A stretch of 64,000 bases of DNA from Mytilus edulis (lineage: Eukaryota > Mollusca > Bivalvia > Mytilida > Mytilidae): NCBI RefSeq assembly GCF_963676685.1, contig NC_092346.1:28223133-28287132 (forward strand). Direction: 5' to 3'. Shown in pieces: positions 32,800 to 45,290 of this stretch (position 1 is the stretch's first letter; every line of letters begins with the position of its first letter). The position numbers and the translations under genes are program-made. The notes beneath the pieces are model-generated. The model was not told where the DNA came from. It worked only from the letters and a program-made list of their open reading frames with translations, and made no database searches.

Positions 32800-33560
32800 A
32801 AGATGTGGTATGATTGTCAATGAGACAACTCTCCACAAGAGACCAAATGACACAGAAATTAACAACTATTGGTCACTGTATCGCCTTCAACAAGCAATGC
32901 CCATACTGCATAGTCAGCTATAAAAGATCCAGAAATGACGAATGTAAAACAATTCAAAGAATCAAACAAGAAAACTAACTGGCTTATTTATATACAAAAA
33001 TTGAACGACAAACAAATACATGTACATGTATGTAACACGTCAGCAAACAACAACCAGGGGTCGAAATTAGCGCTAGTCCGGTGGTTCGGGATAAGTAAAA
33101 TTTGCGTCGGACCAGTAGATTTTGTCAGCTGGTGGTCCGGCGGACCAGTAGAAATTTGTCGATAAAAATCACTGATTGCATCGCAATCTCCGTTTGTTTA
33201 CAAAACAATTTACCTGTGAAATCAATTACACGGTACTAGGGGTATTACAATTGATCAAGTTAATTAATATCTCCGGTGAGCGTCCTTCACAACAATATAA
33301 AATGTGGAAATTTAATTAATGTCATTTTTGCAGGACCAGTAGATTTGGAGCCGGACAAGTAGAGTTTTCAGTCCACTGGTCCGGCTGGCCAGTACACAAA
33401 AAAGCTTAAATTCGACCCCTGAACAACCACTGAATTACAGACTCCTGACATGAGCCAGGCACATACATTCAGAATTTAATGGAGTTAAACATGTTAGGGG
33501 GATCTCAACACTCCACTTTACCTTGAACAGTGGCCATGGTGTAACAGTACAACATAAGAA
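32800..33560 (+). repeat. Family 1 repeat, split by a MITE
   Basis: Family 1 runs from 'gatgtggtatgattgtcaatgag' at 32800 to 'aaacaacaacc' at about 33055. It resumes with 'aacaaccactgaattacagactcctgac' at 33422 and continues to 'cagtggccatggtgtaacagtac'. Confidence 0.85.
33055..33421. mobile_element. 367-bp MITE with CAGGGGTCGAAATT ends
   Basis: The left end CAGGGGTCGAAATTAGCG and right end TTAAATTCGACCCCTG are inverted copies. The internal text repeats 'ggaccagtaga' several times. 'aacaacc' on both sides suggests a 7-8 bp duplication, and CAGGG ends are hAT-like. It is inserted in a family 1 repeat. Confidence 0.7.
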
Positions 33561-33852
33561 CAAACTAAAAATCAGTTAAAACTTGTATATCTCAATAACA
33601 AAAGTATGGTTGCCAATGAGACAACTATCCACCAGAGTGCAAATGATGTAGATGTAGATGCTAGTAGTTTTTGGTATTCTTTCGGTGTTGACAGGCTAGT
33701 GATTCAATAGAACTATTTATGTCACTAGGTCACAGAGGCCCTATTTTAGAAGAATAAAGGAAGATTAATATGCTTCCTACCATGTATGCAGATACCTTTA
33801 TGTGTTACAAAGTTTCCATCTGTCATATGTTCATTGTCCTTGACCTCATTTT

Positions 33853-35070
33853 TAGCTCACCTGGCCCGAAGGGCCAAGTGAGCTTTTCCCATCACTTTGC
33901 GTCCGGCGTCTGTCGTCCGGCGTCGTTAACTTGGCCACAATCATCATTGGGGTATCTAGATTAAAAAATGTGTGGTGTGACCCCGCCAACCAACCAAGAT
34001 GGCCGCCATGGCTAAAAATAGAACGTAGGGGTAAAATGCAGTTTTTGGCTTATAACTCAAAAAACAAAGCATTTAGAGCAAATCTGACATGGTGTAAAAT
34101 TGTTTATCAGGTCAAGATCTATCTGCCCTGAAATTTTCAGATAAATCAGACAACCCGTTGTTGGGTTGCTGCCCCAAAATTGGTCATTTTAAGGAAATTT
34201 CACCGTTTTTGGTTATTATCTTGAATATAATTATAGATAGAGATAAACTGTATATAGCAATAATGTTCAGCAAAGTAAGATCTACAAAAAAGTCAACATG
34301 ACCAAAATGGTCAGTTGACACCTTAAGGAGATATTGCCCTTTATAGTCATTTTTTGTCAATTTTTCGTGAAGTTTTGTTATCTTGTACAAAAATCTTCTC
34401 CTCTGAAACTACTGAGACAAATTTAACCAAACTTGTCCACAATCATCATTAGGGTATCTAGTTTAAAAAATGTGTGGCGTGACCCGACCAACCAACCAAG
34501 ATGGCCGCCACAGCTAAAAATAGAACATAGGGGTAAAATGCAGTTTTTGGCTTATGACTCAAAAACCAAAGCATTTAGAGCTAATCTGATTGGAATAAAA
34601 TTGATTATCAGGTCAAGATCTATCTGCCCTGAACCTGTTGTTGGGTTGCTGCCCCTTAATTGGTAATTTTAAGGAAATTTTGCTGTTTTTGGTTATTATC
34701 TTGAATATTATTATAGATAGAGATAAACTGTAAACAGCAATAATGTTGAGCAAAGTAAGATTTACAAATAAGTTAACATGATTGAAATGGTCAGTTAACC
34801 CCTTTAGGAGTTATTGCCCTTTATAGTCAATTTTTAACCATTTTTCGTAAATCTTAGTTATCTTTTACAAAAATCTTCTCCTCTGAAACTACTGGGCCAA
34901 GTTCATTATAAATAGAGATAATTGTAAGCAGTAAGAATGTTCAGTAAAGTAAGATGTACAAACGCATCACCATCACAAAAACACAATTTTGTCATGAATC
35001 CATCTGCGTCCTTTGTTTAATATTCACATAGACCAAGGTGAGCGACACAGGCTCTTTAGAGCCTCTAGTT
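33853..35070 (+). repeat. Bivalve family S element, 2 internal units
   Basis: Starts 'agctcacctggcccgaagggccaagtgagc' (itself a hairpin) and ends 'ggtgagcgacacaggctctttagagcctctagtt'. Between are about 2 tandem ~500-bp units containing 'aaccaagatggccgcca' and 'gttgttgggttgctgcccc', then a partial unit. Other copies are at 37246 and 46554. It is non-coding. Confidence 0.9.
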
Positions 35071-35809
35071 AAGGTTGATTAAGGTTCAGTGACTACTTGA
35101 AATATTTTTGGTTTATTTGTGATGTGAAATACCGGGTACTCCCTTGTTATGAGTAATAGTAAGGATTCATATAAATCCTTGGTATTAGAATATACAACTA
35201 TAGTGGATCTTAAGGTTGCTTGCAAGGTGTACAAAAACAGTGACGAGAGCATAAAATAAACATTGGAACTTCAACTATGAGAATACCTTCTATGGAAAGA
35301 AGTATTATATTCAAGTATATCTACAAAAAAAGTCAAGATGTGACAACATCTGCTAACTTGTGAAGTCCATTTTACATTTCATATACATATTAAATACTTC
35401 AGTTAATTAATATTTAGCAAATAAATGGAAGCTGGAACCCTTCCAGACTAGCAAAAGACAATATATAATGTACATTTGTACATACAGAATGCAATTAACA
35501 TCCTAGGTGGTATTGTGTCATCAATCTGGCTTCTAGGAGGTAGGCCTCAGCTGGCACATTCTCCTTCAAATATGCAAGTGACAATTGCTACTGATTGTTC
35601 AACATCAATCTGTTTTTCAAATGCAAATTGATTGAATGTAACTGAAAGTCATACTTAATCATAAACTTAACTAATCTGTGAATATTAAATATCCTGTTAA
35701 CAAGACTGCATGTGAAAAGTACCCTTCACTGCATTCAAATCCAAATATTTCATCAGGGTAAAGATGCTTTTAGTGAATATAGAATAATAAAAACAAAATT
35801 GCCATAGAG

Positions 35810-37095
35810 AGCGTATACACACTCTTACAGGTTGACATGGAGAGCAGCAATCCATACTAGAACATTTTGATATGGAGAGCAAAAGAGCTTATATACAAAC
35901 TTGTACATGTTGCCAAAGAGAGCAAAGATACAAACTTCAGGTTAACTTAAGAGCAACAATAATCATGATAATACTTTTACATGTTGCCATAAATAGCAAA
36001 AATACAAACTTGTACAGGTTGCCATAGAGAGCAAAGATACAAACTTTTACATGTTGTCATAGAGAACAGATACACACTTGGAATGTCATTGAGAGCAAAT
36101 ATACACACTTGTACGTGTTGCCATAGAGTGTAGATATACGAACTTGTACATGTTGCAATAGAGAGCAGAGAAACATTTAAACAATCTACCATGAAGAGTA
36201 GAGATACATACTTATACATGTTGCCATAGAGAGCAAAGATACATACTTGTTCAGTTTGTCATGAAGATCAAAGATACAAATTTGTACAGGTTGTCATAGA
36301 AAGCAAAAATGCAAACTTGTACATGATGCAACTTGCAATAGAGGGCAAAGATTCAAACTTTTACATGTTGCCATAGAGAGCTGCTATAACATTTATACAT
36401 GTTGCCATATAGTGCAGAAATACAAACTTGTAATTGTTGCCATAGAGAGCAGATATACAAACTTAAACACATGCAACAGAGGTCAGAGACACATACTGCC
36501 ATTTAGAGCAAAGATACATACCTGTACATGTTGCCATGCCAACTTGTACACGTTGCCATAGAGAGCAAAGATATAAATTTGTACAGGTTGCCTAGAGAGC
36601 AAATATATGAATTTGTACAGGTTTGGATAAAGTGCAAAAATACAAACCTGTAGATGTTGAGATGAGCTTATATACAAATTTTTACAGTTTGTCATTGAGA
36701 GCAAATATACAAACTTGTACAGGTTGACATGGAGAGCAAAGATACATACCTGTACATGTTGCCATAGAGAGCAGCGATACATGTATACTTGTACATGTTG
36801 CCATAGAGAGCATATATTTAAAGTTGTACATATTGCCATAGAGATAAGAGATACAATCTTGAATGGGTTGCAATAGAGAACAGCAATACAAACTTATACA
36901 TGTTGCCATAGAGAGCAAAGATACATATCTGTAATTTAAATGTTGCCATCGAGAGCAAAGATACAAACTTGTAAATGTTGTCAAAGAGAGCAAAGATACA
37001 AGCTTATGCAGGTTGACATGGAGAGCAGAGATACATACTTGTACAGGTTGTCAAAGAGAGCAAAGATGCAAACTTGTACATGTTGCAAGGCAAAG
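35810..37095. repeat. 35-36 bp minisatellite (~34 units)
   Basis: The unit is approximately 'acaaacttgtacatgttgc' plus 'catagagagcaaagat', degenerate. The minus strand is open over long stretches (for example 36483-36839), giving repeated CSLWQHVQVCIFAL-like text, but this is a by-product of the repeat. It lies between two family S copies. Confidence 0.85.
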
Positions 37096-37245
37096 ATGCT
37101 ATCGGTTTGGAATTCTCAAATATTATGAGCAATGAGTCGAGTATAAATGTTGTATGTAATAATTGTCTGAAGTGCCAGTCTGTCTTGCAGGTTTCATATG
37201 ACCTTGATCTCATTTCCATGGTATATTGGTCAATTTTGAGCTTTT

Positions 37246-39073
37246 TAGCTCACCTTGTCCAAAGGGCCAAGTGAGCTTTTCTCATCACTTGGCGTCCGTC
37301 GTCCGTCGTCGTTAACTTTTACAAAAATCTTCTCCTCTGAAACTATTGGGCCAAATTAAACCAAACTTGGCCACAATCACCATTGGGGTATCTAGTTTAA
37401 AAAATGTGTGGCGTGACCCCGCCAACCAACCAAGATGGCCGCCATGGCTAAAAATAGAACATAGGGGTAAAATGCAGTTTTTGGAATATAACTCAAAAAC
37501 CAAAGCAATTAGAGCAAATCTGACATGGGTCAAATTGTTTATCAGGTGGAGATCAGGTGAAGATCTATCTGCCCTAAAATTTTCAGATGAATCGTACAAC
37601 CCTTTGTTGGGTTGCTGCCCCTGAATTGGTAATTTTAAGGAAATTTTGCTGTTTTTGGTTATTATCTTGAATATTATGATAGATAGAGATAAACTGTAAA
37701 CAGCAATAATGTTCAGCAAAGTAAGATTTACAAATAAGTCAACATGACCGAAATGGTCAGGTGACCCTTTTAGGAGTTATTGCCCTTTATAGTCAATGTT
37801 TGACCATTTTTCGTAAATCTTAGTAATCTATTACAAAAATCTTCTCCTCTGAAACTACTTGGCTAAATTAATACAAACTTGGCCACAATCATCCTTGGGG
37901 TATCTAATTTAAAAAATGTGTGGCGTGACCCGGCCAACCAACCAAGATGGCCGTCATGGCTAAAAATAGAACATAGAGGTGAAATGTAGTTTTTTGCTTA
38001 TATCTCTGAAACCAAAGAATTTAGAGCAAATCTGACTTGCGTAAAATTGGTCATCAAGCGGAAATCTATCTGCCCTGAAACTCTCAAATGAATCGGACAA
38101 CCAGTTGTTGGGTTGCTGCCCCGAAATAAGTAATTTGAAGGAAATTTGCAGATTTTGGTTATTATCTTGAATATTATTATAGAAAGAGATAAACTGTAAA
38201 CAGCAATTATGTTCAGCAAAGTAAGATCTACAAATAAGTCAACATGACCAAAATTATCAGTTGACCCCTTAAGGAGTTATTGCCCTTTATAGTCAATTTT
38301 GACCAATTTTTCGTAAATTTTTGTAATCTTTTACAAAAATCTTCTCCTCTGAAACTACTTGGCCAAATTTAACCAAACTTGGCCACAATCAGTATTGGGG
38401 TATCTAGTTTTAAAAATGTGTGGCGTGACCCCGCCAACTAACCAAGATGGCCGTCATGGCTAAAAATAGAACATAGAGGTGTAATGTTGATTTTGGCTTA
38501 TATCTCTGAAACCAAAGCATTTAGAGCAAATCTGACAGGGGTAAAATTGTTTATCAGGTCAAGATCTATCTGCCCTGAAATTTTCAGACAAATCGGACAA
38601 CCTGTTGTTTGGTTGCTGCCCTTGAATTAGTAATTTTAAGGAAATTTTGCAGATTTTGGTTATTATCTTGAATACTATTTTAGATAGAGATCAACTGTAA
38701 ACAGCAATAATGTTCAGCAAAATAAGATCTACAAATAAGTCAGCATGACCAACATTGTCAATTGACCCCTTAAGGAGTTATTGCCCTTTATAGTCAATTG
38801 TTAAAAATTTTCATAAATTTTTGTTACTTTTTGTCTGAGACTACTATAACAGTCTCAGTTTTTGTAAATTTTTAGGAAATATTTTCCACTGTAATTACTA
38901 AGCCAAGTTCATTATAGATAGAGATAATTGTAGCAACAAGAATGTTCAGTAAAGAAAGATCTACAAAAACAGCACCATCACCAAAACACCATTTTGTCAT
39001 GAATTTATCTGTGTCCATTGTTAATATGCACATAGACCAAGGTGAGCGACACAGGCTCTTGAGAGCCTCTAGT
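37246..39073 (+). repeat. Bivalve family S element, 3 internal units
   Basis: Starts 'agctcaccttgtccaaagggccaagtgagc' and includes '(cgtccgt)n'. It has three ~500-bp units and ends 'ggtgagcgacacaggctcttgagagcctctagtt'. It is non-coding. Confidence 0.9.
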
Positions 39074-39169
39074 TTATTTTTTTTCTGGCACTATTATCAA
39101 TATGACCAGTGTATTTAGTGTATAGAAGTGTTCTTAGGTGTACACAAGATTGTTGAGAATAAAAATAGG

Positions 39170-39620
39170 GGAATGTGTCAAAGAGACAACAACTTGACCA
39201 AAGAGCAGAAAACAGCTGAAGGACACCAATAAGTATTCAATACAGCAAGAATATCCTGCACCTGGAGGTGGGCGGGCTTCAGCCATGTCTGTTTCATGTG
39301 ACTTCATTTTCATTAAAAAAAGATATATATGTTAAGTTTATGTGATATCTATAGTAAAACCTTCATTTACAGACTTTCTACATAAATTCAATCATAAGAA
39401 GTTTCAGTTAGAGCAGAAAACAGCTGAAGGACACCAATTAGTATTCAATACAGCAAGAATTTCCTGCACCTGGAGGTGGGCGGGCTTCAGCCATGTCTGT
39501 TTCATGTGACTTCATTTTCATTAAAAAAAGATATATATGTTAAGTTTATGTGATATTTATAGTAAAACCTTCATTTACAGACTTTCTACATAAATTCAAT
39601 CATAAGAAGTTTCAGTTTGA
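39170..39620 (+). repeat. Family 3 repeat with a 208-bp tandem duplication
   Basis: 'ggggaatgtgtcaaagagacaacaacttgacca' begins a known-looking mussel repeat (another copy is at 62598). From 'gagcagaaaacagctgaagg' at 39203 a 208-bp block repeats at 39411 with only a few differences. Confidence 0.8.
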
Positions 39621-39636
39621 GCACTCTTGTAATTTG

Positions 39637-41692
39637 TATACGACCGCAAAAATTGAAATTTTTTTGGTCGTATATTGGTATCACGTTGGCGTCGTCGTTG
39701 TCCGTAGTCATCGTCAGCGTCTGAAGACTTTTGGTTTTCGCACTATAACTTTAGTATAAGTAAATAGAAATCTATGAAATTTAAACACAAGGTTTATGAC
39801 CATAAAAGGCAGGTCGGGATTGATTTTGGAAGTTTTGGTCCCAACAGTTTGGGAATTAGGGGCCAAAAAGGGCCCAAATAAGCATTTTCTTGGTTTTCGC
39901 ACTATAACTTTAGTTTAAATAAATAGAAATCTATGAAATTTTGACACAAGTTTTATGACCACTAAAGGAAGGTTGGGATTGATTTTGGGAGTTTTGTCCC
40001 AACAGTTTTAGGAATTAGGGGCCAAAAAAGGGCCCAAATAAGCATTATTCTTGGTTATCGCACAATAACTTTAGTATAAGTAAATAGAAATCAATGAAAT
40101 TTAATCTCAAGGTTTATGAACACAAAAGAAAGGTTGGGATTGATTTTGGAAGTTGAGGTCCTAACAGTTTAGGATTTAGGGGTCAAAAAGGGGCCCAAAT
40201 AAGCATTTTTCTTGGTTTGCGCACCATAACTTAAGTATAAGTAAATAGAAATCTATGAAATTTAAACACAAGGTTTATGACCATAAAAGGAAGGTTGGGA
40301 TTGATTTTGGGAGTTATGGTCCCAACAGTGTAGGAATAAGGGGCCCAAAGGGTATAAAATTAAACTTTGTTTGAATTCATCAAAAATTGTATGCAGATTC
40401 TTAATTTTTGGTCCCATTTTCAAATTGGTCTACATTAAGGTCCAAAGGGTCCAAAATTAAATTAACTTTGTTTGATTTTAACAAAAATTGAATTCTTGGG
40501 GTTCTTTGATATGCTGAATCTAAACATGTACTTAGATTTCTGATTATTGACCAAGTTTTCAAGTTGGTCCAAATAGGGGTCCAAAATAAACTTTGTTTGA
40601 TTTAAACAAAAATTAATTCTTAGGGTTTTTTGATATGCTGAATCTAAACATGAACTTAGATTTTTTATTACGGGTCCAGTTTTCAAGTTGGTCCAAATCG
40701 TGGTCCAAAATTAAACTTTGTTTGATTTCAACAAACATTGAATGCTTGGGGTTCTTTGATATGCTGAATCTAAACACTAACATGTTTAACCCCACCACAT
40801 TATTTATGTATGTGCCTGTCCCAAGTCAGGAGTCTGTGGTTGTCGTTTGTTTATGTGTTACATATTTGTTTTTCGTTCGTTTTTTTTTTTTTACATATAT
40901 AAGGCCGTTAGTTTTCTTGTTTTAATTGTTTTACAGTGTCTTATTGGGGCCTTTTATAGCTGACTATACGGTATGGGCTTTGCTCTGACCTATAGTTGTT
41001 AATGTATGTGTATTTTTGGTCTTTTGTGGATAGTTGTCTCATTGGCAATCATACCACATCTTCTTTTTTATATGTACTTATAATTTTTATTATAGGCCCA
41101 GTTTTCAAGTTGGTCCAAATCATGGTCCAAAATTAAACTTTGTTTGATATCAACAAAAATTGAATCCTTGGGGTTCTTTGATATGCTGAATCTAAACCTG
41201 TACTTAGATTTTTGATTATAGGTCCAGTTTTCAAGTTTGTCCAAAATTAAAATTTTGTTTGATTTCAACAAAAATTGTATATATGGGGTTCTTTGATATA
41301 TGCTTAATCTAACCATGTATTTAGATTTTTGATTTTTGGGCCCAGTTATCAGATTTGTCCACATTGAGGTCTAAAGGGTCCAAAATTGAACTTTATTTGA
41401 TTTCATCAAAAATTGAATTCTTGGGGTTCTTTGATATGCTGAATCCAACCATGTATTTAGATTTTGGATATTGGACCATAATAGGTAATGTCCAATTTAA
41501 AATTTAAAGTTTTTAAGTTTAAGTTCTGAGACCACATTCATTATGTGTCAGAAACCTGTGTTGTGTCAACTATTTCATCACAATCCAAATTCAGAGCTGT
41601 ATCAAGCTTGAATGTTGTGTCCATACTTGCCCCAATGTTCAGGGTTTGAACTCTGCGGTCGTATAAAGCTGCACCCTGCAGAGCATTTGGTT
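39637..41692 (+). repeat. Bivalve family K element with two internal tandem arrays
   Basis: Opens with the hairpin 'tatacgaccgcaaaaatt...ttggtcgtata' and ends 'ggtcgtataaagctgcaccctgcagagcatttgg'. Inside are four ~155-bp units ('cactataactttagtataag') and then about five ~125-bp units ('cttggggttctttgatatgctgaatc'). The second array is split by a family 1 insert. Confidence 0.9.
40779..41070 (-). repeat. Family 1 insertion inside family K
   Basis: The reverse complement of family 1, from 'catgtttaaccccaccacatt' to 'ggcaatcataccacatcttc'. It interrupts a family K unit that resumes at about 41085. Confidence 0.85.
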
Positions 41693-42231
41693 ACCTGTTG
41701 CTTTCCAGTAATCATTTTTGCTGTAAAAAAGTCTTGTTATCAATAATCATGTATAATCAGCATACCATTTTTCACTTTTGGAATTTAGTAATTTAGTAAT
41801 TTGACAAAACTCACATTGAATGATGTCATTTGCTTTAATTTGTGGTGCATGTTGTAACATTGGATTCACCAGGTTCATTGTACATGAAATCCATACCTTT
41901 AGAGCTCAGAGCCCTGTCTGTGTAGCCATCAATTATTATGTTTGGGCAATAAGCCCATTTATATGCAAAAGACAACAGGACCAGAGTTCATAGTGTAAAA
42001 CTGGGAGCTGAATGATCAAATTAAAATGAATCAAAGAACCTGACTGCCATGGCCTAAATATTTCAAAGGGAAAAGGAAATAATATTTTCATCTTATTTCA
42101 GGTAATCAATTATTGTCAACAAAATAATGTGACCAAAGTCAATGCTTTTTAAAAATGAACCTTTCAACTTGAAGAGAATCAAAAAATAAATTCAAATGGT
42201 AGCTTGATAATATCATTGTCTACTATTAAAG

Positions 42232-42528
42232 TTTAACACGCCACATTCTGTATGTGCCTGTCCTAAGTTAGGAGCCTACAATTCAGTGGTTGTTATTTAT
42301 TGCTGTATCATATTTGTTATTCATTTATTGTTTTATACATAATTCAAGCTGGTAGTTTTCTTGTTTGAATTGTCTTACATTTTTAATTTCGAAGCATTTT
42401 AAAGCAGACTTTGCTGTATGGGTTATGCTTATTGTTGAAGGGATGTAGGAGACCTGTAGTTGCAAACTTCTAACTTATTTGGTGTCTGGTGGACAGTTGT
42501 CTCATTAGCAATAATACCACATTTTCTT
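42232..42528 (-). repeat. Mussel dispersed repeat, family 1
   Basis: A reverse copy from 'gtttaacacgccacattctg' to 'tctcattagcaataataccacatt'. The following ~70 bp ('ggcttcttccaactgactgccacacaatag') may be a fragment of another repeat. Confidence 0.8.
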
Positions 42529-42599
42529 ATTTTTTTCCGGCTTCTTCCAACTGACTGCCACACAATAGAACAATAGCGTTGAAAGTGGTGTTAAACACC

Positions 42600-44164
42600 A
42601 AACAATCAATCCTATTTTTAGAATAATAACAAGACAAATTAAAGTTGGAAGTGTATAATATGTATCATTAACATAACAAATAACTTTATGTAAAATCTAA
42701 CAACTATATGCATGCATAAATACTGCCAAATATATACAAATATAAAAATGTCGCTTAAAAATACATACAAACAAGCTATATGAGACTTATTATGAACTTA
42801 ACTGGGACCAAACATTTAAAAGTTACAAAATAAAAACACCAGGCTTGAAAACATGATAAAATATCAACACACCAGGATTATGAAAAAAACTATATATTAA
42901 ATAAAACTTAAAAATTTGTAAAAGAACTTGAGACTCTTTATCAAAGATTTTGTAGCATATAAGACAAAATTTAGTAGAAATTTCTATAAAACTGACATAT
43001 TTTATGCAGCACTGATAACTATCAAAGCTGCCATTCAAACATCAGTCATCAGTAATACATTTAAGGGGACATAGCTGCTATAACTAAAAGTCAGTCTTGT
43101 CAAACTTGTCAAAAACAAAAAAAAAAGGACATATATTAATTATACGTCTTTGCAAAACACAAAAAAGTGTCAACTTGTGCTTTTTAGGTTTTTATGATGT
43201 GCTAAATGATAACAATAAATGAATGAAGATGATAAATTTGCAATCTTGTGGTTAATTGCAAAATTGCAATGATGAGAGTAACATTATTAGATTTTCTTGA
43301 ATAAATTAAGAACTAGCACTAACTTGTCTGGAGAAACATAGTTCACCTATGTTAAATACATATACACCATTATATTTTACAAATTACAAAAGTGAAAAAA
43401 TAAATTTAACTAAAACACACACTTTACTTTGATTTTTTTTCAAAATAAATAATTTATGTAAATTTGGATATACATGTATAACACAATCAATTTCTAAGAC
43501 ATAATATACATATATATATATCTGCAATTGATTTTTACAAATTTTATACAATCAATCTGACAATACTTCTATTATCATCAACACAAACAAATACAAAAGG
43601 CCAAATATGTATATATATATACACACAAATTTGATAACTTTTCAATATATATATACATGTGTACTATATTTATACACAACAAACAAACTTGCCACATTGG
43701 GACTATAAATAAGCAACACAGAATTACCCTACAAACATGTCTAGCATTTAATGCTTCGAGTAAATACATATGGCAAGTTACGTGATTCGATATCACAGTT
43801 TCGTTAACTAAGAGTACAAAATCAAATATTATCACAGACACATATGGAGATCCTTTATATTTGTAAAAAAATGTCAACATTCAACATAAAAACTGGAATG
43901 GCAGTATATAATGTCAATTCATTGCGTCCACTCGAGAGTATTTTGATTCCCAACACTACATGATGTATAAAATGTTCAAAGACCATTAGCCTCTTCAGAA
44001 TCAAAAGAATCATGGGTAATCTCATTGTTCGTACACCAAAATGAAAATAACGTTACATCATTGGTTAATTTTCCATTGTTTAGTACATTTTAAAACAAAC
44101 ATAACATTTTGGTGTACGCTTTTGAAAATATTACCCAGAATACATTAGATTCTGAAATGGTGAA
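42600..44164. other. Nesprin 3' flank, AT-rich
   Basis: It contains (TA)n runs at about 43509-43522 and 43607-43622 and no recognisable gene. Part of it is presumably the 3' UTR of the nesprin gene ending at 44165; I did not find an unambiguous poly(A) signal. Confidence 0.4.
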
Positions 44165-44384
44165 TTATAAAGGAGGTGGTCCATTATTATATCGTAACAT
44201 TGGACCTAACGATCGACCAAAATTGTTCATAAGTACGCAACTATAGTCTTCTTCTGTCATCGGAACTAAACTGGCTATGCCAAGTAACAGTAAAAGAAAG
44301 ATTTGAAATGGTAGAGCTGTTCTAAGGGCTCGACGGAAGTATGACGGTCTTCGTTGACTTTCCACATCATGTAGTTCTGTTGAG
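44165..44384 (-). CDS. Nesprin KASH-domain terminal exon
   Basis: Acceptor TTTACTTTATAG precedes 44384; the stop TAA is at 44165. It encodes 72 residues after a split codon: a short linker STELHDVESQRRPSYFRR, the membrane helix ALPFQIFLLLLLGIASLVP, then the lumenal peptide with MTEEDYSCVLMNNFGRS and the terminal MLRYNNGPPPL. The PPPL end and the cysteine in DYSC (disulfide to SUN) match animal KASH domains closely. The exon needs a phase-2 donor upstream, whereas the nearest recognised exon (51132) ends in phase 0, so one exon is missing between them. Confidence 0.97.
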
Positions 44385-45224
44385 CTATAAAGTAAATAAA
44401 TAATCAATTAAATATATGAAAACAAGATGTGTGTCATTGTTTAAAATCATAATATTATTCTACGATTTTTACTTAAAAGTTTTATTGCTATACTGGCTGA
44501 CCATATATATATATATGTGTGTTCTTGTAACCGAAAAGAACTATTTTTACTGTTAAATAAACCAAAATAAGTAATTACTGAAGCAATAGTCTGAAGAAAT
44601 TATATCATGGTAGGCCAGTATTCACAATTAAAGACGCTAGCTAGCTATTAGATGATTTGTGAAGTATCAATGAAGAAATGATTCAAAATCTACTAATCTT
44701 TATAGAATGATTACTACTAGCACTAGTGTGTGTGTGGATGAAATGGTGTGCTTCTGTGATTTGAAATTGAGTGATGAAAAGATTAAATGATGATGTTTGC
44801 CCTTTAAATTGTAGTAACTCTCATATGATTTGCCTTACTTATTTTTCAATCGAAGCTTTGTACAGTTATAAGACAATTTTAAGATGGAAAATTATTTACA
44901 ATTGATTAATTGAGCTATTCAAACATTTTTGGCAACTAATTCTATATTGTTAAAATGTCATATTTGAAGTCAGCATGTATTGTATGATTGGCCTAGATAT
45001 TTCATAAAACAAAAATTTGTAATAAATAGCCTGGTTATAATTTTTATAGTAAGCGATATTTAAAACTAATTATCAGTAAAAAGCATTAACTTTTCCAGAG
45101 ACAAATAACGTCTCTGACTGTTCTAAAATCTAATGCAAAATATTTAACCCAGTACTTGATTATTATTAAAGCAGTACAAGAAAAAAATAGCAAAAAAAGT
45201 AAAAACATAAAAATAATCTTCTAC

Positions 45225-45290
45225 ATCACTTGGTCTGAGGTGGAGAGTTGTCTCCTTGGCAATCATTACCACATCTTCTTATTTTTAAAT
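45225..45290 (-). repeat. Family 1 fragment
   Basis: 'gtggagagttgtctccttggcaatcattaccacatcttc' is the reverse start of family 1, inside the last nesprin intron. Near 45480-45600 'gccatggcgttgtcaggtcatctttgacttatgag' is a fragment of another dispersed repeat. Confidence 0.65.

Noticed and set aside
33770-34666. Frames of 64-77 codons in family S elements
   Set aside because: They lie in non-coding tandem units that occur three times in the window with frame-breaking differences.
36483-36993. Minus-strand frames of 103-118 codons
   Set aside because: They arise from the 35-bp minisatellite; periodic peptide and no gene-like features.
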